A stretch of DNA of 64,000 bases from BOG-994 sp049514215 (GTDB taxonomy: Bacteria > Pseudomonadota > Gammaproteobacteria > Burkholderiales > Burkholderiaceae_D), in assembly GCA_049514215.1 (NCBI GenBank), contig JBEKVI010000009.1, positions 35,801-99,800 of the forward strand. Reading direction: 5' to 3'. Position 1 is the first letter of the stretch. Every line of letters starts with the position of its first letter. Shown piece after piece: positions 26,938 to 35,589 of this stretch. The notes under the pieces are model-generated. The model did not search any database, had not been told where the DNA came from, and saw only the letters and a program-made list of their open reading frames with translations. The position numbers and the translations under genes were made by a program.

Positions 26938-27672
26938 TTGCGCACCGCAGCAATCGAAGCCCGCGGGAAAGCATCAGCCAGAACGCGCCTAAAAACCGAA
27001 GACCGCGAGCAACAGATCCTCGATGGAGCGATTCGCTTTTTCTCGGCACGCGGGCTCGATGGGCAGTTGCGTGATCTCGCGCGCGACATTGGCATCACGC
27101 ACGCGCTCTTGTTCCATTACTTCCCCACCAAGCAGGCCTTGGTCGACCGCATGTATCAGCAGATTTTCGAGGGACGCTGGAACGTCCAATGGGAAAGGCT
27201 GCTGGATGATCGCGAACAGAACCTCGAAGACAAGATGACGACGTTTTACTGTGCGTATTCAGAAGAAGTCCTGACCTACGAATGGGTCCGGATCCTGATC
27301 TTCTCGGGCCTGTCCGACCGCCTCATCCCCGACCGCTTCTTCAAACTCTTGCGCCAACGGCTTTTTCCGAGACTGATTCGGGAGACCCGTATCTACCGCG
27401 GCGTGTCGACCCGGGGCAAGCCCGGGGCACGCGAGCTCGAACTGCTCATGGGTTTGCATGGCAGCATCTTTTATGCGCGCCTGCGTCAATGGGTCTACGG
27501 TCAAAGCATTCCCGGGGCGACTACGCCGCGGGGCGAGCGCCTCGTCATTCGTGACCGGGTACGAGCGTATCTGGTGTCTGCAAAGACCCTGCTCGATGGG
27601 AAAAGTGTCGCCAGACGCCCACGCGCCAGCGCGTCGGGCATCCCTCAGACGCATCCAGCCAACGGAGGATGA
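26938..27672 (+). CDS. TetR/AcrR family transcriptional regulator
   Basis: A 244-residue protein with a TTG start behind AAAGAGGTGG. The N-terminal HTH runs from about residue 22 to 68 (EQQILDGAIRFFSARGLDG, LARDIGITHALLFHYFPTKQAL). The remaining helical domain would bind a ligand. It is the first gene of the rightward operon and divergent from the molybdenum hydroxylase genes, so it very likely controls both arms in response to the substrate or an intermediate. The operator candidate is at 26884-26899. The C-terminal about 40 residues are basic and not conserved. Confidence 0.88.
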   Translation: MRTAAIEARGKASARTRLKTEDREQQILDGAIRFFSARGLDGQLRDLARDIGITHALLFHYFPTKQALVDRMYQQIFEGRWNVQWERLLDDREQNLEDKMTTFYCAYSEEVLTYEWVRILIFSGLSDRLIPDRFFKLLRQRLFPRLIRETRIYRGVSTRGKPGARELELLMGLHGSIFYARLRQWVYGQSIPGATTPRGERLVIRDRVRAYLVSAKTLLDGKSVARRPRASASGIPQTHPANGG

Positions 27673-27673
27673 A

Positions 27674-28129
27674 ATGACTCTCTCACTGAATCATTTTTCG
27701 GTGCGCACGCTCGACCTTGATGGCACGCGCTACTTCTACGAAAGCGTGCTCGGTCTGTCGGTCGGCCCGCGGCCGCCCTTTCCCTTTCCCGGTCTTTGGA
27801 TGTACGCCGGAGACCATGCCCACTACGCCAATGCCGTGGTGCATATCATCGGCATCGACCGCAACGACCCCGAGGGCCTGAAGCAGTATCTGGGCGAGCG
27901 CGACGAGGAGGCGCTTCGTGGAACCGGCTCCGTCGATCATGTGGCCTTTTTCGCCGACGGCCTTAAGAACACGCGCGAGCATTTGCATGGCCTAAGCTTC
28001 GCGTTTCGCGAGCGTTCGGTGCCCGGTCTGGGCCTGCATCAGATTTTCGTCGAGGACCCCAATGGGGTCGTGGTCGAACTCAACTTTCCCGCCGCCGAAG
28101 CGGCACAACCGGCCGAATCGGCGCACTGA
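27674..28129 (+). CDS. VOC family (glyoxalase-like) protein
   Basis: A 151-residue single VOC module: SLNHFSVRTLDLDGTRYFYE at the start, SVDHVAFFADGL at the second half, and HQIFVEDPNGVVVELNFP at the end. The conserved His and Glu residues suggest a divalent metal site. The GGAGG site overlaps the TetR stop codon. In this catabolic cluster it may act as a dioxygenase or isomerase on a ring-cleavage intermediate, but that is inference from position. Confidence 0.8.
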   Translation: MTLSLNHFSVRTLDLDGTRYFYESVLGLSVGPRPPFPFPGLWMYAGDHAHYANAVVHIIGIDRNDPEGLKQYLGERDEEALRGTGSVDHVAFFADGLKNTREHLHGLSFAFRERSVPGLGLHQIFVEDPNGVVVELNFPAAEAAQPAESAH

Positions 28130-28135
28130 TCACCC

Positions 28136-29377
28136 ATGGCTCGCATCCTGGTGGCCGGGGGCTCGCTCGGCGGTCTTTTCGCAGCCGGCCTTTTGCTGCG
28201 CGCAGGCCACGACGTCCTGGTGCTGGAGAAGTCCCCTTCACCACTGGATGGCCGCGGAGCGGGCATTGTCACGCACCCGCCGCTGCTGAAGGCGCTCGAG
28301 CAGGTGGGAGCGAGGGTCGATGACTCGCTGGGCGTGCGCGTGGCCGAGCGTCGCGTCTATGCCCGCTCGGGGGCCGTGGAGGCGAGCCTGCCCCTGAAGC
28401 AGACCCTGACCTCGTGGGGCCGTCTGTACCAGCTTCTGCGCGAACAGCTGTCCCAGGAGCGCTATCGGCTCGGCATGGAGGTCGTCGACGTCGAAGAAGA
28501 TGGAACGGGCGTGACCGCACACTGCCACGACGGCTCAAAGACGCACGCCGATCTGCTCATCGCCTGCGACGGGCTGCGCTCGTGCCTGCGCGAAAAGCTA
28601 GCGCCCGAGGTACAGCCGTCCTATGCGGGGTACATCGCCTGGAGGGGCGTGTGCGACGAGGCACTCCTTTCCCGAAAGACGCTCGACTCGCTCTTTGGCT
28701 ACTTCGGCTTTTGCCTGCCCGCCGGCGAGCAGATGCTGGGATACCCGGTCGCGGGCGCTGCCAACTGCACCCAGGTAGGCCACCGGCGCTACAACTTCGT
28801 CTGGTACCGCGCCTGCGCCCAAGGTTCGGCCCTGGAGGCGCTTTTGACCGACGAAGACGGGGCTCGGCATCCTCTGGGAATTGCGCCGCACAAGGTGGGC
28901 CGACACCATGTCGCGCAGATGCGCGCCGATGCCCGGGACCTTCTGGCACCCCAGTTCCTGGAGGTCGTGGAGAAGACCCCGCAGCCGTTCTTTCAACCCA
29001 TCTACGACGTTTGCTCGACGCGCTTGGCCTTCGGCCGCGTGGCCCTCCTCGGGGACGCCGCGTTCGTTGCGCGTCCCCACGTCGGAATGGGGGTGACCAA
29101 GGCCGCCGAGGACGCGGCAGCGCTTGCGCACGCAGTCGCCCTGCATGGCCCCACTCCTGTCGCCTTAGAGGCCTACGAGAACGCGCGCCTGCCCATCGGA
29201 TATCGTGTCGTCGAGCGGGCGCGCGAATTGGGCGCCTACATGCAACAGCAGGGCAAAGGAGCATCCGGGGCGAGCGTCACGGTGCACCGCGACGCCCAAC
29301 GCGTTCTGGCCGATACGGCCGTCGAATTTCCCGCTCGTGCCGCGCCACTTCCAGGCACCGCACCCCTTACCCTGTGA
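28136..29377 (+). CDS. FAD-dependent monooxygenase (aromatic/heterocycle hydroxylase type)
   Basis: A 413-residue class A flavoprotein monooxygenase. GGSLGGLFAAGLLLRAG binds FAD at the N-terminus, ACDGLRSCLRE is the DG motif, and LLGDAAFVARPHVGMG is the GD motif. The GRGAGIVTHP stretch resembles 2,6-dihydroxypyridine and urate-type hydroxylases. It would insert one oxygen atom into a hydroxylated ring using NAD(P)H and O2. Next to a molybdenum hydroxylase, which introduces OH groups using water, this forms a plausible sequential hydroxylation pathway. It begins 6 bp after the VOC gene. Confidence 0.87.
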   Translation: MARILVAGGSLGGLFAAGLLLRAGHDVLVLEKSPSPLDGRGAGIVTHPPLLKALEQVGARVDDSLGVRVAERRVYARSGAVEASLPLKQTLTSWGRLYQLLREQLSQERYRLGMEVVDVEEDGTGVTAHCHDGSKTHADLLIACDGLRSCLREKLAPEVQPSYAGYIAWRGVCDEALLSRKTLDSLFGYFGFCLPAGEQMLGYPVAGAANCTQVGHRRYNFVWYRACAQGSALEALLTDEDGARHPLGIAPHKVGRHHVAQMRADARDLLAPQFLEVVEKTPQPFFQPIYDVCSTRLAFGRVALLGDAAFVARPHVGMGVTKAAEDAAALAHAVALHGPTPVALEAYENARLPIGYRVVERARELGAYMQQQGKGASGASVTVHRDAQRVLADTAVEFPARAAPLPGTAPLTL

Positions 29378-29432
29378 AATCAGCGCAGGGATGGTTCACA
29401 CGCATCCAAGAACAACGCATAAGGAGACAACC

Positions 29433-30680
29433 TTGAATCACGCACCGAAAAATGAGCGTCGCAGAAAGCTTCTCGTCGCAGGCGCAGGCACCCTGGCTGC
29501 CGCGCCGTTTTCGTTTGGGATTGCGCGCGCCCAGACCTCGAATATCAAGATCGGATTTCCAACACCCCTAACGGGTGCCTTCTCCGCGGAGGCCCAAGAT
29601 CAGGTGCGCGCCGCCGAACTCGCCGTCAAGGAATTCAACGCCGCCGGCGGATACAAGGGGCGCATGGCAGAACTCCTGGTGCGCGATGACAAGCTCAATC
29701 CGGGCGAGGCTGCGTCCAGGACGCAGGAGCTCATCGAAAAGGATAAGGTCGATTTCGTGGTCGGCTCGCTCTCGGCGGCGACGACTTTGACGGTCAACAA
29801 TGTCTGCAAGGATCGCAAGATCCTCTTTAACTCCATCAGCCAGTCGGATGCGATCAACGAAGCGAGCGACTGGAGTCTTTATACCTTCCACGAGGCGCTC
29901 ACCCCCCACGTGACGGCCGGGGCCGTGGCCAGGTACGCCTTTCCGAAATACGGCAAGAACGTGGTCTATCTCACGGCCGACTACGCCTATGGCCACGAGA
30001 TGGTGCGCGGCTTCGAGCGCGCCGGAGCGCCCATGGGGGTCAAGACCCTGGCCGATATCCGGCATCCGCTGGGCGCGGCCGACTATTCCGCGTTCCTGCC
30101 GCGCATCCAGGCTCTTAAGCCCGACATCCTCGTGCTTTGCAACTTCGGCCGGGATCTTCTGAATTCGGCCAAGCAAGCCACGGATTTCGGTCTGAAGTCG
30201 ACCACCAAAATCATCACGCCGGTCCTGCTCTACACGGCACGCCAGGCGGGAGGCCCCGAGGCCTTCGAGGGGATCATGGGAGGAACGGGCTACTACTGGC
30301 GCATGGAAGACACCATCCCCACGGCCAAGACGTTTAACGACGCCTTTCGCAAGGCCAACAATGGCGCTGTTCCTTCGGACTACGGCGCTCTCGGCTATGC
30401 GGGGGTCCGAAGCGTGCTGCAGGCGGTCAAGGACGCGGATTCCACGGAATCCGTGAAGGTCAGCATTGCGCTACGGCAGCTGCGCTACAACTGGTACAAG
30501 GGGGAGCAGTTCTATCGCAAATGCGATCACCAGTCGGTTCAGTCGATCGTGCTCGTAGAATCCAAGTCGACGAACATGAAGGACAAGTATGACGTCTTTA
30601 AGATTCTCTCGATCGAGGAGCCCGACGAGAAGAATCTGCGCACCTGCGAAGAATTGGGCCACGCGGTGACGCGGACCTAG
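29433..30680 (+). CDS. ABC transporter substrate-binding protein (LivK/amide type)
   Basis: A 415-residue periplasmic binding protein of the branched-chain amino acid/amide family. A TTG start follows AAGGAG at 29421-29426. The N-terminus carries a Tat-like signal (ERRRKLLVAGAG, then a hydrophobic stretch to ARAQ). The mature part starts IKIGFPTPLTGAFSAEAQ and has the bilobed-fold landmarks RTQELIEKDKVDFVVGSLS and YVYLTADYAYGHEM-like NVVYLTADYAYGHEM. It is first of a complete Liv-type set and probably binds the aromatic or heterocyclic substrate of this cluster; the ligand is not known. Confidence 0.88.
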   Translation: MNHAPKNERRRKLLVAGAGTLAAAPFSFGIARAQTSNIKIGFPTPLTGAFSAEAQDQVRAAELAVKEFNAAGGYKGRMAELLVRDDKLNPGEAASRTQELIEKDKVDFVVGSLSAATTLTVNNVCKDRKILFNSISQSDAINEASDWSLYTFHEALTPHVTAGAVARYAFPKYGKNVVYLTADYAYGHEMVRGFERAGAPMGVKTLADIRHPLGAADYSAFLPRIQALKPDILVLCNFGRDLLNSAKQATDFGLKSTTKIITPVLLYTARQAGGPEAFEGIMGGTGYYWRMEDTIPTAKTFNDAFRKANNGAVPSDYGALGYAGVRSVLQAVKDADSTESVKVSIALRQLRYNWYKGEQFYRKCDHQSVQSIVLVESKSTNMKDKYDVFKILSIEEPDEKNLRTCEELGHAVTRT

Positions 30681-30694
30681 GCTCGAGCGGGGCC

Positions 30695-31579
30695 ATGGAA
30701 GAGATCACACCGAAGCTATTGGCGCTGCAGCTGGTCACAGGTATTTCCCTGGGCGCAATCTATGCCCTTCTCGCGACCGGGCTCTCGCTCATCTTCGGGA
30801 TGATGGGCATCGTGAACTTCGCCCACGGCGCCTTCTTCATGGTCGGCGCATTCCTCGGGGTTTACTTTCTCTCTACCACCGGAAGCTTTTGGCTCAGTCT
30901 TCTGATCGTCCCCATCGTGACGGGCGCCATTGGCATGCTCTGCGAGCGCTTTCTCGTGCGACCGCTCTACGGTCGCGGCATCGACTACCCTTTGCTTTTG
31001 ACCTTTGGGCTGTCCTATGTCTTGATCGAGGCCATCCGCATTCTTTTCGGCATTGAGGGGCTGCCGACTTCCACTCCCGCCCTCTTGCGCGGGGCGGTCA
31101 ACATCGGAGTGGGTTATTTTCCGCTCTATCGGCTGTTTCTCATCGCAGCAGCCGCGCTCATCATCGTAGCGCTTTGGACTTTCATCGAGAAAACCCGCTA
31201 CGGTCTCATCATCCGGGCCGGATCGCGCATGCCCGACATCGTTCGCGTCTTGGGCGTGGACATGAGCCGTATCGGGCTCGTCGTCTTCGGGCTCGGAACG
31301 GCGATCGCCGGATTATCGGGTGCGCTTGCAGCGCCCATCCGGGGCGTCAACCCGGAGATGGGGATCCCGGTGTTGGCCGAATCGTTTGTCGTGACCGTCG
31401 TAGGGGGCCTGGGCTCGCTTTCGGGTGCGGTCGTAGCCGGCTTGCTCGTGGGCATCGCCTTTAGCCTGACTTCGCTTTTCGCACCTGATCTGGCGGATCT
31501 GTCGATCTTCGTTCTCATGGCCCTCATCCTTCTCATCAAGCCGCAAGGCCTGTTTGGCAAAGCGGGCTTTCTCGGCTAG
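30695..31579 (+). CDS. livH: Branched-chain amino acid-type ABC permease LivH
   Basis: A 294-residue inner-membrane permease with about eight hydrophobic segments. IFGMMGIVNFAHGAFFMVGAF near residue 30 is the LivH signature, and LSGALAAPIRGV, then VVGGLGSLSGAVVAGLLVG, occur near the C-terminus. It forms the translocation channel with LivM. It starts 14 bp after the binding-protein gene and stops 2 bp before livM. Confidence 0.9.
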   Translation: MEEITPKLLALQLVTGISLGAIYALLATGLSLIFGMMGIVNFAHGAFFMVGAFLGVYFLSTTGSFWLSLLIVPIVTGAIGMLCERFLVRPLYGRGIDYPLLLTFGLSYVLIEAIRILFGIEGLPTSTPALLRGAVNIGVGYFPLYRLFLIAAAALIIVALWTFIEKTRYGLIIRAGSRMPDIVRVLGVDMSRIGLVVFGLGTAIAGLSGALAAPIRGVNPEMGIPVLAESFVVTVVGGLGSLSGAVVAGLLVGIAFSLTSLFAPDLADLSIFVLMALILLIKPQGLFGKAGFLG

Positions 31580-31581
31580 TC

Positions 31582-32547
31582 ATGTACGCGACCCTCGCTA
31601 AGCACCGTGTTCTGGCCATCGTGCTCTTCCTTCTGGTTATGCCCTTCATCGCACCCTACGAAGCGCTCGCCATCAATATTCTTGTTTTCGGGCTCTTTGC
31701 CGTGGGCGTCAATCTCCTTTTCGGCTACACCGGACTGCTCTCTTTCGGCCATGCCGCCTTTTTTGGAGTCGGGGCCTATGTCACCGGTCTTGCGATCCTG
31801 CGACTGGGCCTGCCATGGCTTTGGGCCATCTGGGTCGGCGTTCTGGCCGCCCTCGTGTTGGGACTTGTGATCGGTTTTCTGGCCATCCGCACGCGCGGCA
31901 TTTATTTCGCCATGGTGACCTTGGCCCTGGGGCAGATCGTCTACTACGCCTTCTACAAGGCCGAGCGCCTGACCGGCGGAGAAAACGGTTTGCGCGGCAT
32001 CAAGGCCCAGCCACTTGAGGTTCTGGGCGTGCGTCTGGACTTCCTTAATCCCATCACCAAGTACTATCTCATTTTGGTTTTCGTCAGCTTCGCCTTGTGG
32101 CTGGTCTCCCGGCTCCTGAATTCGCCCTTTGGCGCAGTCATCGAAGCCATCCGCGAAAACGAGAAGCGCGCCGCCGCCTGCGGATTTAACGTCGCCCGAT
32201 CGAAGCTTCTCGTATTCGTCGTCTCGGCCGGCATTTGCGGGCTGGCGGGCGGTCTTCGGGCATTGCACCTGTCGATCGTGCCCATCGACTCCCTCCACTA
32301 TCTGCAGTCCGGGCAGGCCGTCATCATGTGCCTTCTCGGTGGGATGGGAACATTTTTCGGACCCTTTGTCGGTGCCGGTCTTTATCTCTATCTCGAAGAT
32401 ACCGTCACCAACCTGACCGCGCATTGGATGGGTGTTCTGGGGATCGTCTTCATCGCCTGCGTGCTCTTCTTTCCGAAGGGCGTGTGGGGCACGACGCTCG
32501 CCTGGGTGCAATCGCGCGCTGCGCAGGAAGCCAATCCGCTCGCATGA
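31582..32547 (+). CDS. livM: Branched-chain amino acid-type ABC permease LivM
   Basis: A 321-residue inner-membrane permease, partner of LivH. LLFGYTGLLSFGHAAFFGVGAY and GLRGIKA are typical of LivM, and the conserved RENEKRAAACGFN cytoplasmic loop contacts the ATPases. Its stop codon overlaps the livG start (ATGA), which points to coupled translation. Confidence 0.9.
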   Translation: MYATLAKHRVLAIVLFLLVMPFIAPYEALAINILVFGLFAVGVNLLFGYTGLLSFGHAAFFGVGAYVTGLAILRLGLPWLWAIWVGVLAALVLGLVIGFLAIRTRGIYFAMVTLALGQIVYYAFYKAERLTGGENGLRGIKAQPLEVLGVRLDFLNPITKYYLILVFVSFALWLVSRLLNSPFGAVIEAIRENEKRAAACGFNVARSKLLVFVVSAGICGLAGGLRALHLSIVPIDSLHYLQSGQAVIMCLLGGMGTFFGPFVGAGLYLYLEDTVTNLTAHWMGVLGIVFIACVLFFPKGVWGTTLAWVQSRAAQEANPLA

Positions 32548-33287
32548 GTTCTCCCATTCTCGAAGTCGAGGAGGTCTCCCAGCAATTCGGCGCTTTCAAG
32601 GCGCTCAATCGCGTCAGCGTCGCCTTCCTGGCCGGAGAGCTTGCCGCGATCATCGGTCCCAACGGCGCAGGCAAGAGCACGTTTTTTGACGTGGTCAGCG
32701 GTGCCCGGGTACCGACCCATGGACAGATTCGATTCAACGGGCTCGATCTGACCGGGCACCCGCAGCACGAGTTTGCGCGCCGCGGGATTGCGAAGAGCTT
32801 CCAGATCACCAACATTTTCCAGGAATTGTCGACCCACGAGAATGTCCGGGTGGCAGCGCAAATGCACGAGGCCCGCTACGAGCTTTTCAAACCGCGCGCG
32901 TCGTTCAAGAAAGCCATCGAAGTGGCCGACGCACTCCTTCTGCGAGTGGGCCTCGTCTCGGCGCGATCCAAGCGGGCCAAGGAGCTCGCCCACGGCCAGC
33001 AGCGCTCGCTCGAGGTCGCCATGGCACTCGCCTGTGATCCCCAGTTGTTGCTCATGGACGAGCCCACGGCGGGGATGTCGCCCGAAGAGACGGCCTCAAT
33101 GATGAATCTCATCACGGGCCTCGCCTTGGAGCGCACCGTCATCCTGGTCGAGCACAAGATGAAGCTCGTCATGGGGATCTGCAAACGGCTCGTGGTCCTG
33201 CACCACGGGGAACTGCTTGCCGAAGGCACGCCCGAGGCCATCCGCAGCAATGCCGAGGTGCGCCGCGTCTACCTCGGCGGCCACTGA
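32544..33287 (+). CDS. livG: ABC transporter ATPase LivG
   Basis: A 247-residue ATP-binding subunit. Walker A is GPNGAGKST, the signature is LAHGQQRSLEVAMAL, Walker B is LLLMDEPTAGM, and the H-loop is VEHKM. It works with LivF to energise the LivHM permease. ATG 32544 overlaps the livM stop. Its own stop overlaps the livF start by one base (TGATG). Confidence 0.92.
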   Translation: MSSPILEVEEVSQQFGAFKALNRVSVAFLAGELAAIIGPNGAGKSTFFDVVSGARVPTHGQIRFNGLDLTGHPQHEFARRGIAKSFQITNIFQELSTHENVRVAAQMHEARYELFKPRASFKKAIEVADALLLRVGLVSARSKRAKELAHGQQRSLEVAMALACDPQLLLMDEPTAGMSPEETASMMNLITGLALERTVILVEHKMKLVMGICKRLVVLHHGELLAEGTPEAIRSNAEVRRVYLGGH

Positions 33288-34003
33288 TGGAGCGCGCCTT
33301 GCTTGAGGTCACGGCGCTCAACGCCTGGTACGACCAGAGTCATGTCGTCCAGGATGTCGCGCTTGAGGTTCATGCCGGTGAAATCGTGACCCTCATGGGT
33401 CGTAACGGCGCGGGCAAGACGACCACGCTGCGCGCCCTCATGGGTTTGCTTATCAAGCGCTCCGGAGAGATGTTCTTCGACGGCATCGACTGCCTCGCAC
33501 AGCCGGCGCACACGCGCTTTCACCGCGGCTTGGCCTACGTTCCCGAGGAGCGCGCCATCGTGCCCGGCCTCACGGTCCGGGACAATCTCACTTTGGGCAT
33601 GACCGCGAGCCGCGAACGCGCACGCGTCGTGCGCCGCATCGAAGAGGTCCTGGAAATCTTTCCACGCCTAAAGGACCGGCTGGACCAAGAGGGCACGTCG
33701 CTCTCGGGTGGAGAGCAGCAGATGCTCTCGATCGCCCGCGCCATGATGGCCCGACCGCGCATGCTCCTGCTCGATGAGCCCTCAGAGGGGATCATGCCGA
33801 TTCTGGTCGACGAGATGTTCGCGCTCTTTGCTCGCATGAAGTCCGAGGGCACGACTCTGCTTCTCGTCGAGCAGAATGTCGAGCTGGCGCTTTCGATCTC
33901 GGACCGCGCCTACATCCTCGATCAGGGGCGCATCGTGCACCAGGGAACGGCCGCAGCGCTTCTGGCGGACAGCGCGATCCAGGAGAAGTACTGCGCGGTC
34001 TAG
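33287..34003 (+). CDS. livF: ABC transporter ATPase LivF
   Basis: A 238-residue ATP-binding subunit. Walker A is GRNGAGKTT, the signature LSGGEQQMLSIARAM, Walker B LLLDEPSEGI and the H-loop VEQNV. The sequence RGLAYVPEERAIVPGLTV is the usual LivF Q-loop region. It is the last gene of the rightward TetR-VOC-monooxygenase-Liv operon. Its stop lies 11 bp from the stop of the convergent GMC gene, with no clear terminator hairpin between them. Confidence 0.92.
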   Translation: MERALLEVTALNAWYDQSHVVQDVALEVHAGEIVTLMGRNGAGKTTTLRALMGLLIKRSGEMFFDGIDCLAQPAHTRFHRGLAYVPEERAIVPGLTVRDNLTLGMTASRERARVVRRIEEVLEIFPRLKDRLDQEGTSLSGGEQQMLSIARAMMARPRMLLLDEPSEGIMPILVDEMFALFARMKSEGTTLLLVEQNVELALSISDRAYILDQGRIVHQGTAAALLADSAIQEKYCAV

Positions 34004-34014
34004 TCAGGACCGGA

Positions 34015-35589
34015 TTAGAGCGCCATCTTCACGAGATCGTCGGCAAATTTCAGTGCGACGGCGGCGATGGTCAGCGCGGGGTGGTAACCGAGGGGGCTCG
34101 GAAGGACCGAACCATCGGCCACGTGCAACCCGGGATAGCCGAACACCTGGCCACAGACATCGACCACCCCCTCGCTCGCATCGGCACCCATCCTGCAGCC
34201 TCCCAAGGGATGCACCGTCAGGGTCTTCTCAAAAAAGCTCCAGGTCGATAGCGGCGCAAATGTGGCGCCGTAGACCGCGGCAATCTGCTCCATTCCTTTG
34301 CACATGGCCTCCACCAGCGAGCGGTTCTCGTTGGCAAAGTCCCACTCGATGTCGAGCCGGCCCTCCTTCAGGTAGACGCGTCCGTGGGCATTGTCGCGCC
34401 CCTGTGCCATAAGACAGGTCATCCGGTCCGCAGGACCCGCACCGGGCAGTTTGATCGCCAAGGCCTTGCCGACGAGACCGCTCTCAAAGGCCAGACGAAG
34501 GGCGCCTCCCAGATGGGGCCAGAGCCGATTCGAGAACCAGTTCGCGTGATGCGGTCCGCCCTGTCCCAAGGAGGCGAGATAGGCCATCGCCGCGTGACTG
34601 AACGCGGGCGCAGCCACCGTGAAGATTCCTTGCGGGTCGGCAAACTCCATGACCGAGGTGACGTCTGGTCCATACCACGGGTCCATCGGCGCGCTGCTGT
34701 TTTGCAGGGTCGCGAAAAAATCGCCGTTTCCGGAAAAGCCATCTCCGAGTCGCGCGCTCAGATTGGGCAGTGTTCCGAAAAGGTCGCGACTGCGAAGCAG
34801 GATTTCAGTCGTGCCGAGCGTTCCACCGGCCAAGACCACGCGTCGGCCGGTGACGCATGCTTCGCGAAGGCTGTTGTGATCCCGGTAGCGGACGTCATAA
34901 GCGTTCGGTCGGCCGTAGGCGTGGCCTTTGCTCGGCTCGATGTGCGAGACCTCGCAGCCGACCCAAAGTTTGGCGCCCGCGGCCAGCGCTTCGCGCAGAA
35001 ACGTCAAGTCCACCGTGTTCTTGGCTGCGTGATTGCAGCCGAACTCGCATTCGGCGCACAGGATGCAGTGTCCTTGGCCGGGATTGGTGGGCACCATCCA
35101 CGACACCGCCTGATGCGTATCGAACACCGGTTTGGCGAGCGCTCGGGCCGCGTCGCGAAAGGCCGTGCGCTTGGGCAGGTGATATTGGTTCGGAACCGGA
35201 CTGGGCGTGAGCACCGCCTCGATGCGCTCATAGAGCGGGTCCAGATGCGAGCGAGAAAACGGGTCCGGCCACCCTTCGAAGGCGCTCTCGTTGGGCCGCA
35301 CCAGGTTGTTCGCGTAGATTAGGGAGCCTCCCCCCACGCCACTGGCGACCGCCGTCGCAATGCCTGAGAAAAAGCGGACGTCGTAGAGTCCGGCGCTACG
35401 TTCGGGGTGTTCTGCGTCCCAAAAGATGCGTCGGGTGTCGCGAGGATCACGGGGAAACTCGCCCGGGGTATATCGTCTGCCGCGCTCGAGGACGAGCACA
35501 CGGCGTCCTTGCTTTGCGAGTCGCCACGCGGCGATTCCCCCTCCAAAACCCGATCCGACCACGATGACGTCAAACTCGGCCTCCTTCAT
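34015..35589 (-). CDS. GMC oxidoreductase with ferredoxin-like cysteine motif
   Basis: A 524-residue flavoprotein. IVVGSGFGGGIAAWRL binds FAD at the N-terminus, and the C-terminus has VHPLGGCRMG and LTIAAVALKFAD. Near residues 173-184 is CILCAECEFGC, a CxxCxxCxxxC pattern that could hold an iron-sulfur cluster. Cholesterol-oxidase-like GMC proteins often carry such an insert. Its ATG overlaps the stop of the fused gene upstream (ATGA), so the two are co-transcribed and may act on the same substrate, perhaps a sterol or long-chain alcohol. No signal peptide is seen. Confidence 0.82.
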   Translation of the reverse strand: MKEAEFDVIVVGSGFGGGIAAWRLAKQGRRVLVLERGRRYTPGEFPRDPRDTRRIFWDAEHPERSAGLYDVRFFSGIATAVASGVGGGSLIYANNLVRPNESAFEGWPDPFSRSHLDPLYERIEAVLTPSPVPNQYHLPKRTAFRDAARALAKPVFDTHQAVSWMVPTNPGQGHCILCAECEFGCNHAAKNTVDLTFLREALAAGAKLWVGCEVSHIEPSKGHAYGRPNAYDVRYRDHNSLREACVTGRRVVLAGGTLGTTEILLRSRDLFGTLPNLSARLGDGFSGNGDFFATLQNSSAPMDPWYGPDVTSVMEFADPQGIFTVAAPAFSHAAMAYLASLGQGGPHHANWFSNRLWPHLGGALRLAFESGLVGKALAIKLPGAGPADRMTCLMAQGRDNAHGRVYLKEGRLDIEWDFANENRSLVEAMCKGMEQIAAVYGATFAPLSTWSFFEKTLTVHPLGGCRMGADASEGVVDVCGQVFGYPGLHVADGSVLPSPLGYHPALTIAAVALKFADDLVKMAL

